From contig JAHHGY010000032.1 in assembly GCA_019359635.1 (NCBI GenBank), positions 1 to 41,779 of the forward strand: 41,779 nt of DNA, read 5' to 3'. Positions 26,679 to 34,276 of the stretch are shown here, one piece after another; the stretch's first letter is position 1; the number at the start of each line of letters is the position of its first letter. Source of the stretch: Chroococcus sp. CMT-3BRIN-NPC107. Its GTDB lineage: Bacteria > Cyanobacteriota > Cyanobacteriia > Cyanobacteriales > Chroococcidiopsidaceae. The position numbers and the translations under genes were made by a program. The notes below the pieces were generated by a model that was not told where the DNA came from, searched no databases, and saw only the letters and a list, made by a program, of their open reading frames with translations.

Positions 26679-26693
26679 TGAGAATCATACTCA
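26679..26693. promoter_or_regulatory. Zur-box-like operator upstream of znuA
   Basis: TGAGAATCATACTCA is a 7-1-7 palindrome with one mismatch, close to the zinc-uptake-regulator boxes described in cyanobacteria (TGATAATNATTATCA type). It sits 48 bp before the znuA start codon. On the minus strand TATAAT follows it within about 20 bp, so bound repressor would block the znuA promoter. It is also in the shared intergenic region with the porin gene, whose ATG is 170 bp away. Confidence 0.65.
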
Positions 26694-26783
26694 TAAACAG
26701 GGAAAATTTTGACTATAAATGCAAATTTTTATCAACCATTATGGTATTTTGCAGAATGTTGCAGCAGTGTAATTGATAGCTAG

Positions 26784-26803
26784 TAATAGCTTTCTAGCTA
26801 TTA
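26784..26803. promoter_or_regulatory. Inverted repeat in the porin leader region
   Basis: TAATAGCT (26784-26791) and AGCTATTA (26796-26803) are perfect 8-bp inverted arms around TTCT, ending 59 bp before the porin ATG. There is no T-tract. It could be an operator or an mRNA leader hairpin controlling porin expression; no regulator can be named. Confidence 0.35.
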
Positions 26804-26862
26804 GACCGTTGTCTTAGTAAGAAAGTATGTTTTTAAAATTTGGGTAGTGAGGAGTAAGATAA

Positions 26863-28476
26863 ATGTACAAAAGTTTATGGAACTTTTTGTTGGTTAGTCC
26901 AGTTGTTTGCGGAACAGTGCTAGGGGTTGGCAAAGCGATCGCCGAAGAACCAGCCGCCTCAGATAACTCAATGGCTCAAGTTACGTCGGTTTCGCAATTA
27001 TCGGACGTTCAGCCGACAGATTGGGCATTTCAAGCATTGCAATCGTTAGTAGAGCGTTATGGATGTATTGCAGGGTATCCTGACGGTACTTACCGGGGAA
27101 ACCGAGCTTTAACAAGGTACGAATTTGCTGCCGGGTTAAATGCTTGTTTAGATAGGGTAAACGAGTTAATTGCTACAGCTACTAACGATTTAGTCAAAAG
27201 AGAAGACTTAGCAACATTACAAAGGCTGCAAGAAGAATTTGCCGCCGAATTAGCCAGCCTGCGCGGACGAGTTGATGCTTTGGAAGTAGCCACAGCAGAA
27301 CTTGAAGCAAATCAATTTTCTACAACAACTAAATTAAGCGGGGAAGTAGTAGCGGCGGTAGCCGGGATTGTTACCGGAGATGATGTTGATGGTAATGACC
27401 TAGATCCATCTACCGTACTTGTAAACAGAACGCGGTTAGAATTTGAAACAAGTTTTACCGGGCGAGACGCGCTGATAACGAGACTTGCTACCGGAAACTT
27501 TGCCGGATTTTCTAGCGTGACGGGTACAGCCGAGGGAGAATTAGCATTTACTCAAGATGAAGGTAATGCGATTGGCTTAGAAGTGCTGTTGTATAGCTTG
27601 CCTATTGGCGAGAGTACAGAAGTTGTTTTCGGTGCAGTGGGGACAGCATTTGATGACTTTGCAAGTACCGTTAATTTTTTGGATGGAGATGGCGGCTCGG
27701 GGGCGTTGTCTAGTTTTGGTACGCGCAATCCGATTTATTATTTGGGAGATGGTGCGGGTTTAGGGATTAGAAAACAGCTAGGCGAATCCTTGGAACTTAG
27801 TTTAGGCTATTTGGCAGGAGACGCGAACAGCCCAGCCGTTGGCGAGGGTTTGTTTCAAGGACCTTACAGCACTTTAGCTCAAGTAGTAATTAAGCCCACT
27901 GAAAGATTAAATATTGGCTTAACTTACATCAATTCCTACAACGGTGATGATACAGGTACTGGTAGCGGACGCAATAGCTTTGCTCGGTTTGATGATACAT
28001 TTTTTGAAGACTTAGACCTACCCTCAGTAGATGTACCAACTAGCAGTAATTCCTACGGTGTTGAATTATCATGGCAATTGAGCGATCGCTTTGTTTTAGG
28101 TGGTTGGGTTGGCTATACCAATACACAGTTGCTTTCTACAGCAGGAGGATTATTCGATCGCGGCGACATTAATGTCTGGAATTATGCTGTCACCTTAGCT
28201 TTTCCAGATTTGGGTAAAGAAGGAAACTTGCTAGGTTTTGTATTCGGGATGGAACCAAAAGTTACTGATTCTAGCATCAGTTCCTCCAATCCGAATATAG
28301 ATGCAGAACTAGGTGAAGATGAAGATACTTCCCTACATATAGAAGGGTTTTATCAGTTTCAGGTTACAGAAAATATCTCAATTACCCCAGGGGTTATTTG
28401 GATTACCGCCCCTGGTTTTAATCAAGATAATAACGATATCGTAATTGGAGCGCTCAGAACTACTTTTACGTTCTAA
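26863..28476 (+). CDS. SLH-domain outer-membrane porin (OprB/iron-uptake-porin type)
   Basis: Major cyanobacterial outer-membrane channel of 537 aa. A signal peptide of about 27 residues is followed by an SLH domain (residues about 45-105: LSDVQPTDWAFQALQSLVER, CIAGYPDGTYRGNRALTRYE) that tethers the barrel to peptidoglycan. Next comes a short coiled coil (LQRLQEEFAAELASLRGRVD), then a beta-barrel of alternating hydrophobic strands ending with an aromatic C-terminal residue (RTTFTF). Members are often annotated iron-uptake porins; the solute is not known here. GAGGAG lies upstream of the ATG. Being divergent from Zur-boxed znuA, a link to metal supply is plausible but unproven. A stem-loop follows the gene. 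Confidence 0.9.
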   Translation: MYKSLWNFLLVSPVVCGTVLGVGKAIAEEPAASDNSMAQVTSVSQLSDVQPTDWAFQALQSLVERYGCIAGYPDGTYRGNRALTRYEFAAGLNACLDRVNELIATATNDLVKREDLATLQRLQEEFAAELASLRGRVDALEVATAELEANQFSTTTKLSGEVVAAVAGIVTGDDVDGNDLDPSTVLVNRTRLEFETSFTGRDALITRLATGNFAGFSSVTGTAEGELAFTQDEGNAIGLEVLLYSLPIGESTEVVFGAVGTAFDDFASTVNFLDGDGGSGALSSFGTRNPIYYLGDGAGLGIRKQLGESLELSLGYLAGDANSPAVGEGLFQGPYSTLAQVVIKPTERLNIGLTYINSYNGDDTGTGSGRNSFARFDDTFFEDLDLPSVDVPTSSNSYGVELSWQLSDRFVLGGWVGYTNTQLLSTAGGLFDRGDINVWNYAVTLAFPDLGKEGNLLGFVFGMEPKVTDSSISSSNPNIDAELGEDEDTSLHIEGFYQFQVTENISITPGVIWITAPGFNQDNNDIVIGALRTTFTF

Positions 28477-28486
28477 TGCTGTCATC

Positions 28487-28511
28487 AAGGGAAGTTTTAA
28501 AAGCTTCCCTT
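28487..28511 (+). terminator. Stem-loop between the porin and the convergent DUF5331-like gene
   Basis: AAGGGAAG (28487-28494) pairs with CTTCCCTT (28504-28511) around a 9-nt loop, starting 11 bp after the porin stop. The last base lies in the stop codon of the convergent gene, so it may serve both. T-rich sequence after it is short. Confidence 0.55.
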
Positions 28512-29017
28512 TAACTATTGCTAGTTCCTACACCCGTACAACTTTCATCTACCCAAGACGCAATATTACTGACTCGGTTGGAAGGCGCTACTCGCACTTG
28601 GTCACTCGCTACCGGAAGCTTTGGCGCAACACCATTTTCACCATTAGTTTGCACTATTGTAGTGCTGTAAGTTATGCCATTACTACTAGAATTAATTTCT
28701 GCATTATTTGCTGTAGTGGTAATTTCTACATTATTTGTAGCTTCTGTGAGCGATCTAATCTCTACTTCAGGATTAAAGTTTAGTCCTAAAGCCGCAACAA
28801 TTTGATCGGGATGATTGCTCAAAGCCACAATAAAAGGAAACATTTGAATTAGTTGCGGTTCCAAATTCGTTAAAGTTGCCAGAATAAAGCTAGAAGAAGG
28901 GCGGCGCTGACCGTCATAAGTTCCCCAAATGCGTAATTTTGTCATCCAAGGGCGATTTCGCCGATAGTAAAGAAGCCATTTAACTTTCAATGATTGGCGT
29001 AGCTGCTGAATATCCAC
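28511..29017 (-). CDS. Cyanobacterial DUF5331-like protein
   Basis: From GTG at 29017 the protein is 168 aa; GAGG eight bases upstream supports this start over the TTG at 29044. The N-terminal two thirds (LRQSLKVKWLLYYRRN, LRIWGTYDGQRRPSSSFILA, LNFNPEVEI) match, from memory, a cyanobacteria-specific family of unknown function (DUF5331). It holds no signal peptide and no catalytic motif. The C-terminal 70 residues are low-complexity, Ser/Thr/Asn-rich and probably disordered. It follows the Uma2 gene on the same strand with an 81-bp gap. Confidence 0.65.
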   Translation of the reverse strand: MDIQQLRQSLKVKWLLYYRRNRPWMTKLRIWGTYDGQRRPSSSFILATLTNLEPQLIQMFPFIVALSNHPDQIVAALGLNFNPEVEIRSLTEATNNVEITTTANNAEINSSSNGITYSTTIVQTNGENGVAPKLPVASDQVRVAPSNRVSNIASWVDESCTGVGTSNS

Positions 29018-29098
29018 TAAATTTACCTCAAATACCAATAACAAAACCCTCTAGCCCTAGGATCGCCAAACTGGGTAATTTTAGTCAAGAGTTAGAGG

Positions 29099-29845
29099 TC
29101 ACATTTTTGTTTCTGGATCGATGCCTAATTCTTGCAGTTTTTGTAGCAAGAAGTCGGCTCTTTGGCGCTCGGTTTCGGCTCTTTGGCGCTCAGTTTCGGC
29201 TCTTTGGCGCTCAGTTTGTAATTCTGCTTCGGCTTGAGTAGTTCTTTGGTTGCTAATTACTTCTGCTTCCTCTGGGATTAAAACTAAATCTCCCTCCGGC
29301 GTAAAAAACCGTAACTGTTCGTTCAAGATGCCTAGATATAGCTGTAATTCATGACTCCACAGCCAACCGCGATCGCTTGGGGAAATCGCCTCATACTGAC
29401 GATAATTAAGTTGAAACCCCGCAAACTCAAGAGTATAGGGATCAAACCAGAAGTAATCGGGGGTGCGAAAAATGTCTTGATACAGTTGCTTTTTTAAGCC
29501 TCGGTCAGTTTTAGCGGTAGAGTCGGATAAAATTTCCAAAATAAAGTTGGGATACTTGCCATCTTCCGCCCAAACTACCCAGCTTTTGCGTTCCTTGCGT
29601 TCGGTGTCTAGCACCACAAATAAATCAGGTCCTCGGACATCTTCAGATTTGCGTTGACGAGTGCTGTAATAGATACTCAAATTAGCCCCAGCAAAGAAGT
29701 CCTGACGGTCTTGCCACAATCGTTCTAGGCTAGTTAGTAGTAAAATGATTTGTTTGAGGTGGCGGTAAGTTTCCAAGGGTGGTTCATCGCTCAATAAATC
29801 GCTGGGGGGAAATATTGGAGTATCAGTTTCGCTGCTTTGTACCAT
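29099..29845 (-). CDS. Uma2-family (DUF820) protein with coiled-coil tail
   Basis: A 248-aa Uma2 protein. The core motif pair is VRGPDLFVVLD (Asp74) and PNFILEILSDST (Glu104), followed by Lys residues 112-119 and YFWFDPYTLEF. The C-terminus is a charged heptad coil (QTERQRAETERQRAETERQRA) encoded by three near-identical 21-bp units, ending LLQKLQELGIDPETKM. The ending and coil are shared with the protein at 5706-6419. Start ATG at 29845. It lies just downstream of the ATPase/TOPRIM pair on the same strand, with a 104-bp gap. Confidence 0.85.
   Translation of the reverse strand: MVQSSETDTPIFPPSDLLSDEPPLETYRHLKQIILLLTSLERLWQDRQDFFAGANLSIYYSTRQRKSEDVRGPDLFVVLDTERKERKSWVVWAEDGKYPNFILEILSDSTAKTDRGLKKQLYQDIFRTPDYFWFDPYTLEFAGFQLNYRQYEAISPSDRGWLWSHELQLYLGILNEQLRFFTPEGDLVLIPEEAEVISNQRTTQAEAELQTERQRAETERQRAETERQRADFLLQKLQELGIDPETKM
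29155..29217. repeat. Three 21-bp tandem repeats encoding the Uma2 coiled coil
   Basis: Units at 29155-29175, 29176-29196 and 29197-29217 read CGGCTCTTTGGCGCTC followed by GGTTT or AGTTT; only one base differs between copies. On the coding strand each gives one heptad (T-E-R-Q-R-A-E). The near-identity implies recent slippage or expansion, so copy number may vary between strains. Confidence 0.9.
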
Positions 29846-29949
29846 AATAGTTGCAGTCGTTGGGTTGCTTCTAGTTTATCTAACTGCGGAGGGGAAATAT
29901 TGCGATCGCGCGATCGCCAAATCTACCTTAGTAATTATCAATAGTGTCA

Positions 29950-30477
29950 CTAAGTAATCAAATCGCCTGCACAAAGCAATAACATTGTATTTATAAAAGC
30001 CTTTAGTTTAGGACAGACATTAACTGCTACCATCAAGTCATTGTCTTTTAAAATGCGTTGAGCATCGCGGATCTTGCTGTAACTACGATCGCATTTGCCA
30101 CTTTCAAATATTTCTTTAATCCGATAAGACGGCGGATTATTATGATTAACTTGCTCCGGCACTCCGGGTTGTGCTACATGAGGGTAGAATTTTGGGTTGT
30201 TTCCTACCCAATCTGTCATTTTTTTCTTGGCATCGGCTCCATCTTTAAAATCCTTTGTGCCTGTGTAGACATCTGTTAAAGCAATTACCGCATCATAATC
30301 ATCACTTAGCAAATACTCCACAACGCGCTGGAGTTTTTCTTCTTTAGGAATACGACCATCATGGGGTATAAACTTAAGTTTAGGCATTTGTTTTTGTAGG
30401 CGCGTCTTAAGAAAAGCTACTAAAATCGGCTTAAAAGCCTGTTCTGTTGCTCCCTCAACTAAAATTGCGATCTTCAT
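29950..30477 (-). CDS. DUF4276-like protein with TOPRIM-type fold, partner of the upstream ATPase
   Basis: From ATG at 30477 the protein is 175 aa. It opens with a TOPRIM-like signature KIAILVEGATEQAF (Glu9, Glu13) and continues YDAVIALTDVYTG (Asp69), where TOPRIM nucleases and OLD-family enzymes keep a second acidic metal site; PEQVNHNNPPSYRIKE follows. It resembles, from memory, DUF4276, often found beside AAA ATPases. The gene starts inside the stop of the ATPase gene (ATGA, 30474-30477), so translation is coupled. Together they look like a two-component ATPase plus nuclease module. Metal-dependent nuclease activity is an inference. Confidence 0.65.
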   Translation of the reverse strand: MKIAILVEGATEQAFKPILVAFLKTRLQKQMPKLKFIPHDGRIPKEEKLQRVVEYLLSDDYDAVIALTDVYTGTKDFKDGADAKKKMTDWVGNNPKFYPHVAQPGVPEQVNHNNPPSYRIKEIFESGKCDRSYSKIRDAQRILKDNDLMVAVNVCPKLKAFINTMLLLCAGDLIT

Positions 30478-31625
30478 GGACGACCGCCAATTAAATTCAT
30501 CTGCCAAACTTCATCTAAACTATAGTCTTGCAACCATTTCTCTAAATTAAAAGAGTCCGCCCAATTCATAGTTGTTAATCCATCTTCAGCATCACAGACT
30601 AGCACTTCTTTGGGTTCTAAAAACCGAATTAGTCTGTCTGAGTGAGTTGCTACAATTAGTTGAGTTTTTTTAGCAGCTTCTCGCATTAAATCCGCCAAAA
30701 GTCGTAATAATTCTGGATATAAACTGACTTCCGGCTCATTAATTAAAGTTACAGCCGTTAAACTAGGGCTTTGTAGAAGTGTTACCAACCACAAAAACCT
30801 TACTGTACCTTCAGACAATTGGTGCATATACAGAGGTTTGGAAAAGTTTTTGTCTTTCCAAGTCATAGCCAAGGTTCCGGCTGCTACGGGGGGAAATGCT
30901 AAACGATCAAAATCTGGAAAAGCAGCCGCAAGTGTGTCTTCTATGATTTCAAATCGCTCTGGCTCTGTCTCCCGCAGATAATAAAGGCAAGATACTAAAT
31001 TTTCTCCATTCGCACCTGGTAGAGTTGCAGGACTCATTGATTGAGGTAGACGAACGGGGCTTTTTGAGGCAACGTTTAACGCACCATAAAACGTACATGA
31101 CGCTAATCGCTTACGCAGATTCTCTGGTTCTTGATACATTTTAGGAACTTGAGAAAGTGATGTCTCATAAGGATTGTGATCCCAATTTGGGCGTACTACC
31201 CCCTCCTCTCTAGATCGATAGTATTGAATATTTAATTTATGAGAATCAATATGCTTAAATGGCTCATAAGCTTTGGGGTCATTTTTTTGGGTCAGTGTTT
31301 CTACTCCAATTTCATAAAACTGACCTTTAGAATCGAGTTGGAGGTAGTAATCTAATGGTGCATATCCACCGGCTACACTCATTGTTAGTGAAATAGCTAA
31401 ACTATCAGCTTTGTCACGAATCATCATTTCACTCAAACCGCCCATGTCGGAAATTTTCGACTGCAATTGACCATTAGCGGATGCTGCTAGAAGCAAGAAT
31501 ATTTCTAATAATGAAGTTTTACCTACACCGTTAGCGCCAATCATCACTGTTAAGGGTCGCATCTCAACTTCAATGGAAAATAAGCGGCGGTAGCCATCGA
31601 TTTTGATAGATGCAAAGGAATTCAT
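30474..31625 (-). CDS. AAA_21/RecF-like ATPase of a two-gene ATPase-TOPRIM module
   Basis: From ATG at 31625 the protein is 383 aa; an upstream ATG at 31646 adds seven residues. It is an ABC-class ATPase of the SMC/RecF/OLD kind: Walker A MIGANGVGKTSLLE (residues 28-41), a signature-like LSEGTVRFLWLV (from 270), Walker B VTLINEPEVSLYPELL (catalytic Glu297) and the H-loop IVATHSDRLIRF (His328). The long insertion between Walker A and signature is not a coil, unlike SMC proteins. It resembles the ATPases of OLD, AbiL/RloAB and PARIS systems. With the coupled TOPRIM-like gene it forms a probable defence or DNA-transaction module; neighbours are ordinary metabolic genes, not a known defence island. 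Confidence 0.8.
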   Translation of the reverse strand: MNSFASIKIDGYRRLFSIEVEMRPLTVMIGANGVGKTSLLEIFLLLAASANGQLQSKISDMGGLSEMMIRDKADSLAISLTMSVAGGYAPLDYYLQLDSKGQFYEIGVETLTQKNDPKAYEPFKHIDSHKLNIQYYRSREEGVVRPNWDHNPYETSLSQVPKMYQEPENLRKRLASCTFYGALNVASKSPVRLPQSMSPATLPGANGENLVSCLYYLRETEPERFEIIEDTLAAAFPDFDRLAFPPVAAGTLAMTWKDKNFSKPLYMHQLSEGTVRFLWLVTLLQSPSLTAVTLINEPEVSLYPELLRLLADLMREAAKKTQLIVATHSDRLIRFLEPKEVLVCDAEDGLTTMNWADSFNLEKWLQDYSLDEVWQMNLIGGRP

Positions 31626-31767
31626 AGTATTGTCTTCTATATTCATAGTGGGGCATTTTATTAGAACCTAAGCCCTTACCAGGCATTATCGTATTTTTTC
31701 CTGTATAGCTTTGCTTTTCAGTCAGCGCGATCGCACATTCATAGACCTATTATTGTTCTAGCCAACC

Positions 31768-32520
31768 ATGCCAGAAGATAAAGAAATTGCTGTAGAGTTT
31801 GATAATGTTACTTTTAGCGTTGGACTTCGCTCTTTAGTATCCAATCTCAACTTTTCTGTATATCAAGGAGAAGCTTTAATACTTTTAGGGCGTAGTGGTA
31901 GCGGCAAAACTACCACTATGAAACTAATTAATGGTTTATTTATGCCCACTGGAGGCGAAGTTAGAGTCCAAGGGCGATCGACAAAGGATTGGGATTTAAT
32001 TAAGTTGCGGCGCACTATTGGCTATGTAATTCAAGAAATTGGCTTATTTCCTCACTTTACGATCGCCCGCAATGTTGGTTTAGTTCCCTCTTTAGAAGGT
32101 TGGAATCCCAAACAAATTAAGGCGCGGGTTTACGAGTTGTTACAGTTAGTTGGCTTAGATCCGGTACAATTTGGCGATCGCTATCCTCATGAATTATCGG
32201 GAGGACAACGCCAAAGAGTAGGCGTAGCAAGAGCTATAGCTGCCGATCCGCCGATATTATTAATGGATGAACCTTTTGGCGCATTAGATCCAATTACGCG
32301 CTTAGAATTGCAACAAGAGTTTCGCAAGCTTCAACAGCAATTAAATAAAACAGTGGTTTTTGTCACCCACGATATTCAAGAAGCCTTTGTTCTTGCTTCT
32401 CGCATTGGTTTAATGGAAAAGGGGCGCTTGGTAGTATTAGAAACACCCGCAAAATTTTTAAAGTCTTCTCAGCCAGAGGCGATCGCTTTTTTAGACTGTT
32501 TAGGGATGTTCAAACCATAA
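31768..32520 (+). CDS. Osmoprotectant (glycine betaine/choline-type) ABC transporter ATPase
   Basis: ATPase subunit of an OpuC/ProV-like importer of compatible solutes. The 250-aa protein has Walker A LGRSGSGKTTTMKLING, Q-loop IGYVIQEIGLFPHFTIA, signature ELSGGQRQRVGVARAIA, Walker B ILLMDEPFGALDP and switch VTHDIQEAF. It lacks the C-terminal CBS tandem found in osmosensing OpuA/OpuC ATPases, so ionic-strength gating by CBS is not expected. It is the first gene of a three-gene operon: the permease ATG follows the stop immediately. A HIP1 site lies about 40 bp upstream. Confidence 0.9.
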   Translation: MPEDKEIAVEFDNVTFSVGLRSLVSNLNFSVYQGEALILLGRSGSGKTTTMKLINGLFMPTGGEVRVQGRSTKDWDLIKLRRTIGYVIQEIGLFPHFTIARNVGLVPSLEGWNPKQIKARVYELLQLVGLDPVQFGDRYPHELSGGQRQRVGVARAIAADPPILLMDEPFGALDPITRLELQQEFRKLQQQLNKTVVFVTHDIQEAFVLASRIGLMEKGRLVVLETPAKFLKSSQPEAIAFLDCLGMFKP

Positions 32521-33165
32521 ATGAATATTAGCGATTTTTTCTTAGTTAAATATGGTTCTGATATCTTTGCAGCTACAGGTAAGCATTTGTTTTTAGTCGG
32601 TACGGCGATATTTTTTGCCACAATTATTGGTATTCCTCTGGGAATCGTTATTACTCGTCAAGCAAATCTGCGTCAACCGATTTTAGGTATTGCGAATATC
32701 CTCCAAACAGTTCCTAGCTTGGCGTTGTTTGGCTTTTTGCTGCCTATTCCGTACATTGGCGGTATTGGCGAACGTACCGCAATTATTGCCCTAACTTTAT
32801 ATTCTTTTTTACCAATTATTCGCAATACTTACACTGGAATCGCTAATATCGATCCGGCTATTCGGGAAGCTGGTAGAGGTATGGGAATGACCAGCCGCCA
32901 GTTATTATTGCAAGTAGAAATTCCCTTAGCTTTGGGGGTAATTTTAGCTGGGGTGCGCGTGGCGGCGGTAATTGGTGTTGGCGTGGCGACTATTGCGGCG
33001 GCGATTGGTGCGGGGGGTTTGGGTGAATTTGTATTTAGAGGAATTGCAACGTTAAATAACGAACTAATTTTAGCGGGTGCTGTTCCGGCGGCGGCGATCG
33101 CTTTATTGTTAGATGTAGCTATTGGTTGGCTTGAAGGGCGGTTTACAAAGGTAAGTAGAAGATGA
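32521..33165 (+). CDS. Osmoprotectant ABC transporter permease
   Basis: A 214-aa integral membrane protein with five or six transmembrane helices, the OpuCB/YehW type. The ATPase-coupling EAA loop is clear: REAGRGMGMTSRQLLLQVEI, and the following IPLALGVILAGVRVAAVIGV is the usual continuation. LQTVPSLALFGFLLPI and AIGAGGLGEFVFRGI are family hallmarks. Its ATG directly follows the ATPase stop, and its stop overlaps the start of the binding-protein gene by 4 bp, so all three are translationally coupled. Confidence 0.92.
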   Translation: MNISDFFLVKYGSDIFAATGKHLFLVGTAIFFATIIGIPLGIVITRQANLRQPILGIANILQTVPSLALFGFLLPIPYIGGIGERTAIIALTLYSFLPIIRNTYTGIANIDPAIREAGRGMGMTSRQLLLQVEIPLALGVILAGVRVAAVIGVGVATIAAAIGAGGLGEFVFRGIATLNNELILAGAVPAAAIALLLDVAIGWLEGRFTKVSRR

Positions 33166-34052
33166 AAAGGTTTTTGGCGTTGTGCTTAATTAGTTTTGCT
33201 TTAATTATCGGGATCTATAGTTGTTCTGCTTCTAGCGATACTATTACCATTGGCTCTAAGGATTTTACTGAGCAAGATATTTTAGGCGAACTTCTGGCGC
33301 AGCACATTGAAGCAAATACTAAGCTCAACGTCAATCGCCGCTTGCACCTTGGTGGGACGTTTATTTGTCACGAAGCGATTAAAGCTGGACAAATTGATGC
33401 TTATGTTGAATATACAGGCACAGCTTTTACTACGATTTTGAAGCAAAAGGCAATTACCGAGCCGCAAAAAGTTTATCAGCAATTAAAACAAGCTTATGCC
33501 CAGCAGTTTCAGCTAGAAGTTATGCCGCCATTGGGTTTTCAAAATACCTTTGCGATGATTATTCGCGGCGATGAGGCTAGGGCGAAAAACGTGCAAACAA
33601 TTTCTCAAGCAGCTAAATATACTCCCCAATGGCAAGCAGGCTTTGGTTACGAATTTAGCGAACGAGAAGACGGTTTACCAGGACTTAGCAAAACCTATAA
33701 TATCAAGTTTACTAAACCACCTAAGATTATCGATTTAGGTTTGCTTTATCAAGCATTACAGCAAAAGCAAGTAGATATAGTTGCCGGAAACTCTACCGAT
33801 GGGGCAATTGGGCGCTTAGATTTAGTAGTGCTTACTGACGATAAACAATACTTTCCACCCTACGAAGCTACACCAATTGTGCGTCAATCGGTTTTAAAAC
33901 AGCATCCAGAATTAGGTAAGGCGATCGCGCAATTAGGCGGCTTAATTAATGAAAAACAAATGCAGCGCTTAAATTATCAAGTAGAAGGAGAAAAGCTTGA
34001 TGTTAAACAAGTTGTCAGCGATTTTTTAAAAGCAAAAAAGTTAATTAAATAA
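33162..34052 (+). CDS. Osmoprotectant-binding lipoprotein (OpuAC/OpuCC-like)
   Basis: Substrate-binding component of the importer, 296 aa, with a lipoprotein signal (IIGIYSC, Cys21). The mature part begins with the class signature TITIGSKDFTEQDILGELLA and continues HLGGTFICHEAIKAGQIDAY, VEYTGTAF, and VDIVAGNSTDGAIGRLDLVVL, matching quaternary-amine-binding proteins (glycine betaine, choline or carnitine). The exact ligand cannot be told without structural comparison of the aromatic cage. It ends the operon; the 224 bp after it are AT-rich, with no clear hairpin. Confidence 0.9.
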   Translation: MKRFLALCLISFALIIGIYSCSASSDTITIGSKDFTEQDILGELLAQHIEANTKLNVNRRLHLGGTFICHEAIKAGQIDAYVEYTGTAFTTILKQKAITEPQKVYQQLKQAYAQQFQLEVMPPLGFQNTFAMIIRGDEARAKNVQTISQAAKYTPQWQAGFGYEFSEREDGLPGLSKTYNIKFTKPPKIIDLGLLYQALQQKQVDIVAGNSTDGAIGRLDLVVLTDDKQYFPPYEATPIVRQSVLKQHPELGKAIAQLGGLINEKQMQRLNYQVEGEKLDVKQVVSDFLKAKKLIK

Positions 34053-34276
34053 GAGACGGGGCTTGACTTTGGGGGGCTTTTTGCTTTAAAACTTATGTTA
34101 TAATCGGGGATATTGACACTAATAATATTTTTGCTAATATTTCCATTATTTAATTATATGTCAATGAGTAAAAATACGCAAGTAAAAGCTTAAACAAACA
34201 TCAAATTTTTTACAAAAATATATAATAATTCAATTGATTATAGCTAGATTAAATATTAATACTGGGAAGACATTTA

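Noticed and set aside
28445..28783. A 112-codon plus-strand frame after the porin
   Set aside because: It is antisense to the DUF5331-like gene and overlaps the porin end out of frame; no protein signature.
29155..29217. Tandem 21-bp units as a CRISPR or satellite array
   Set aside because: The units are directly adjacent without spacers and encode in-frame heptads of a coiled coil.
30474..31646. Calling the ATPase gene pair a PARIS or AbiL system
   Set aside because: The TOPRIM partner resembles DUF4276 rather than AriB (DUF4435) or RloB, and the naming would need a profile search.
34053..34276. GGGGCTTGACTTTGGGGGGCTTTTTG as a terminator after the osmoprotectant operon
   Set aside because: The G-rich blocks are direct, not inverted, repeats, so no stem forms; only the short T-run fits.
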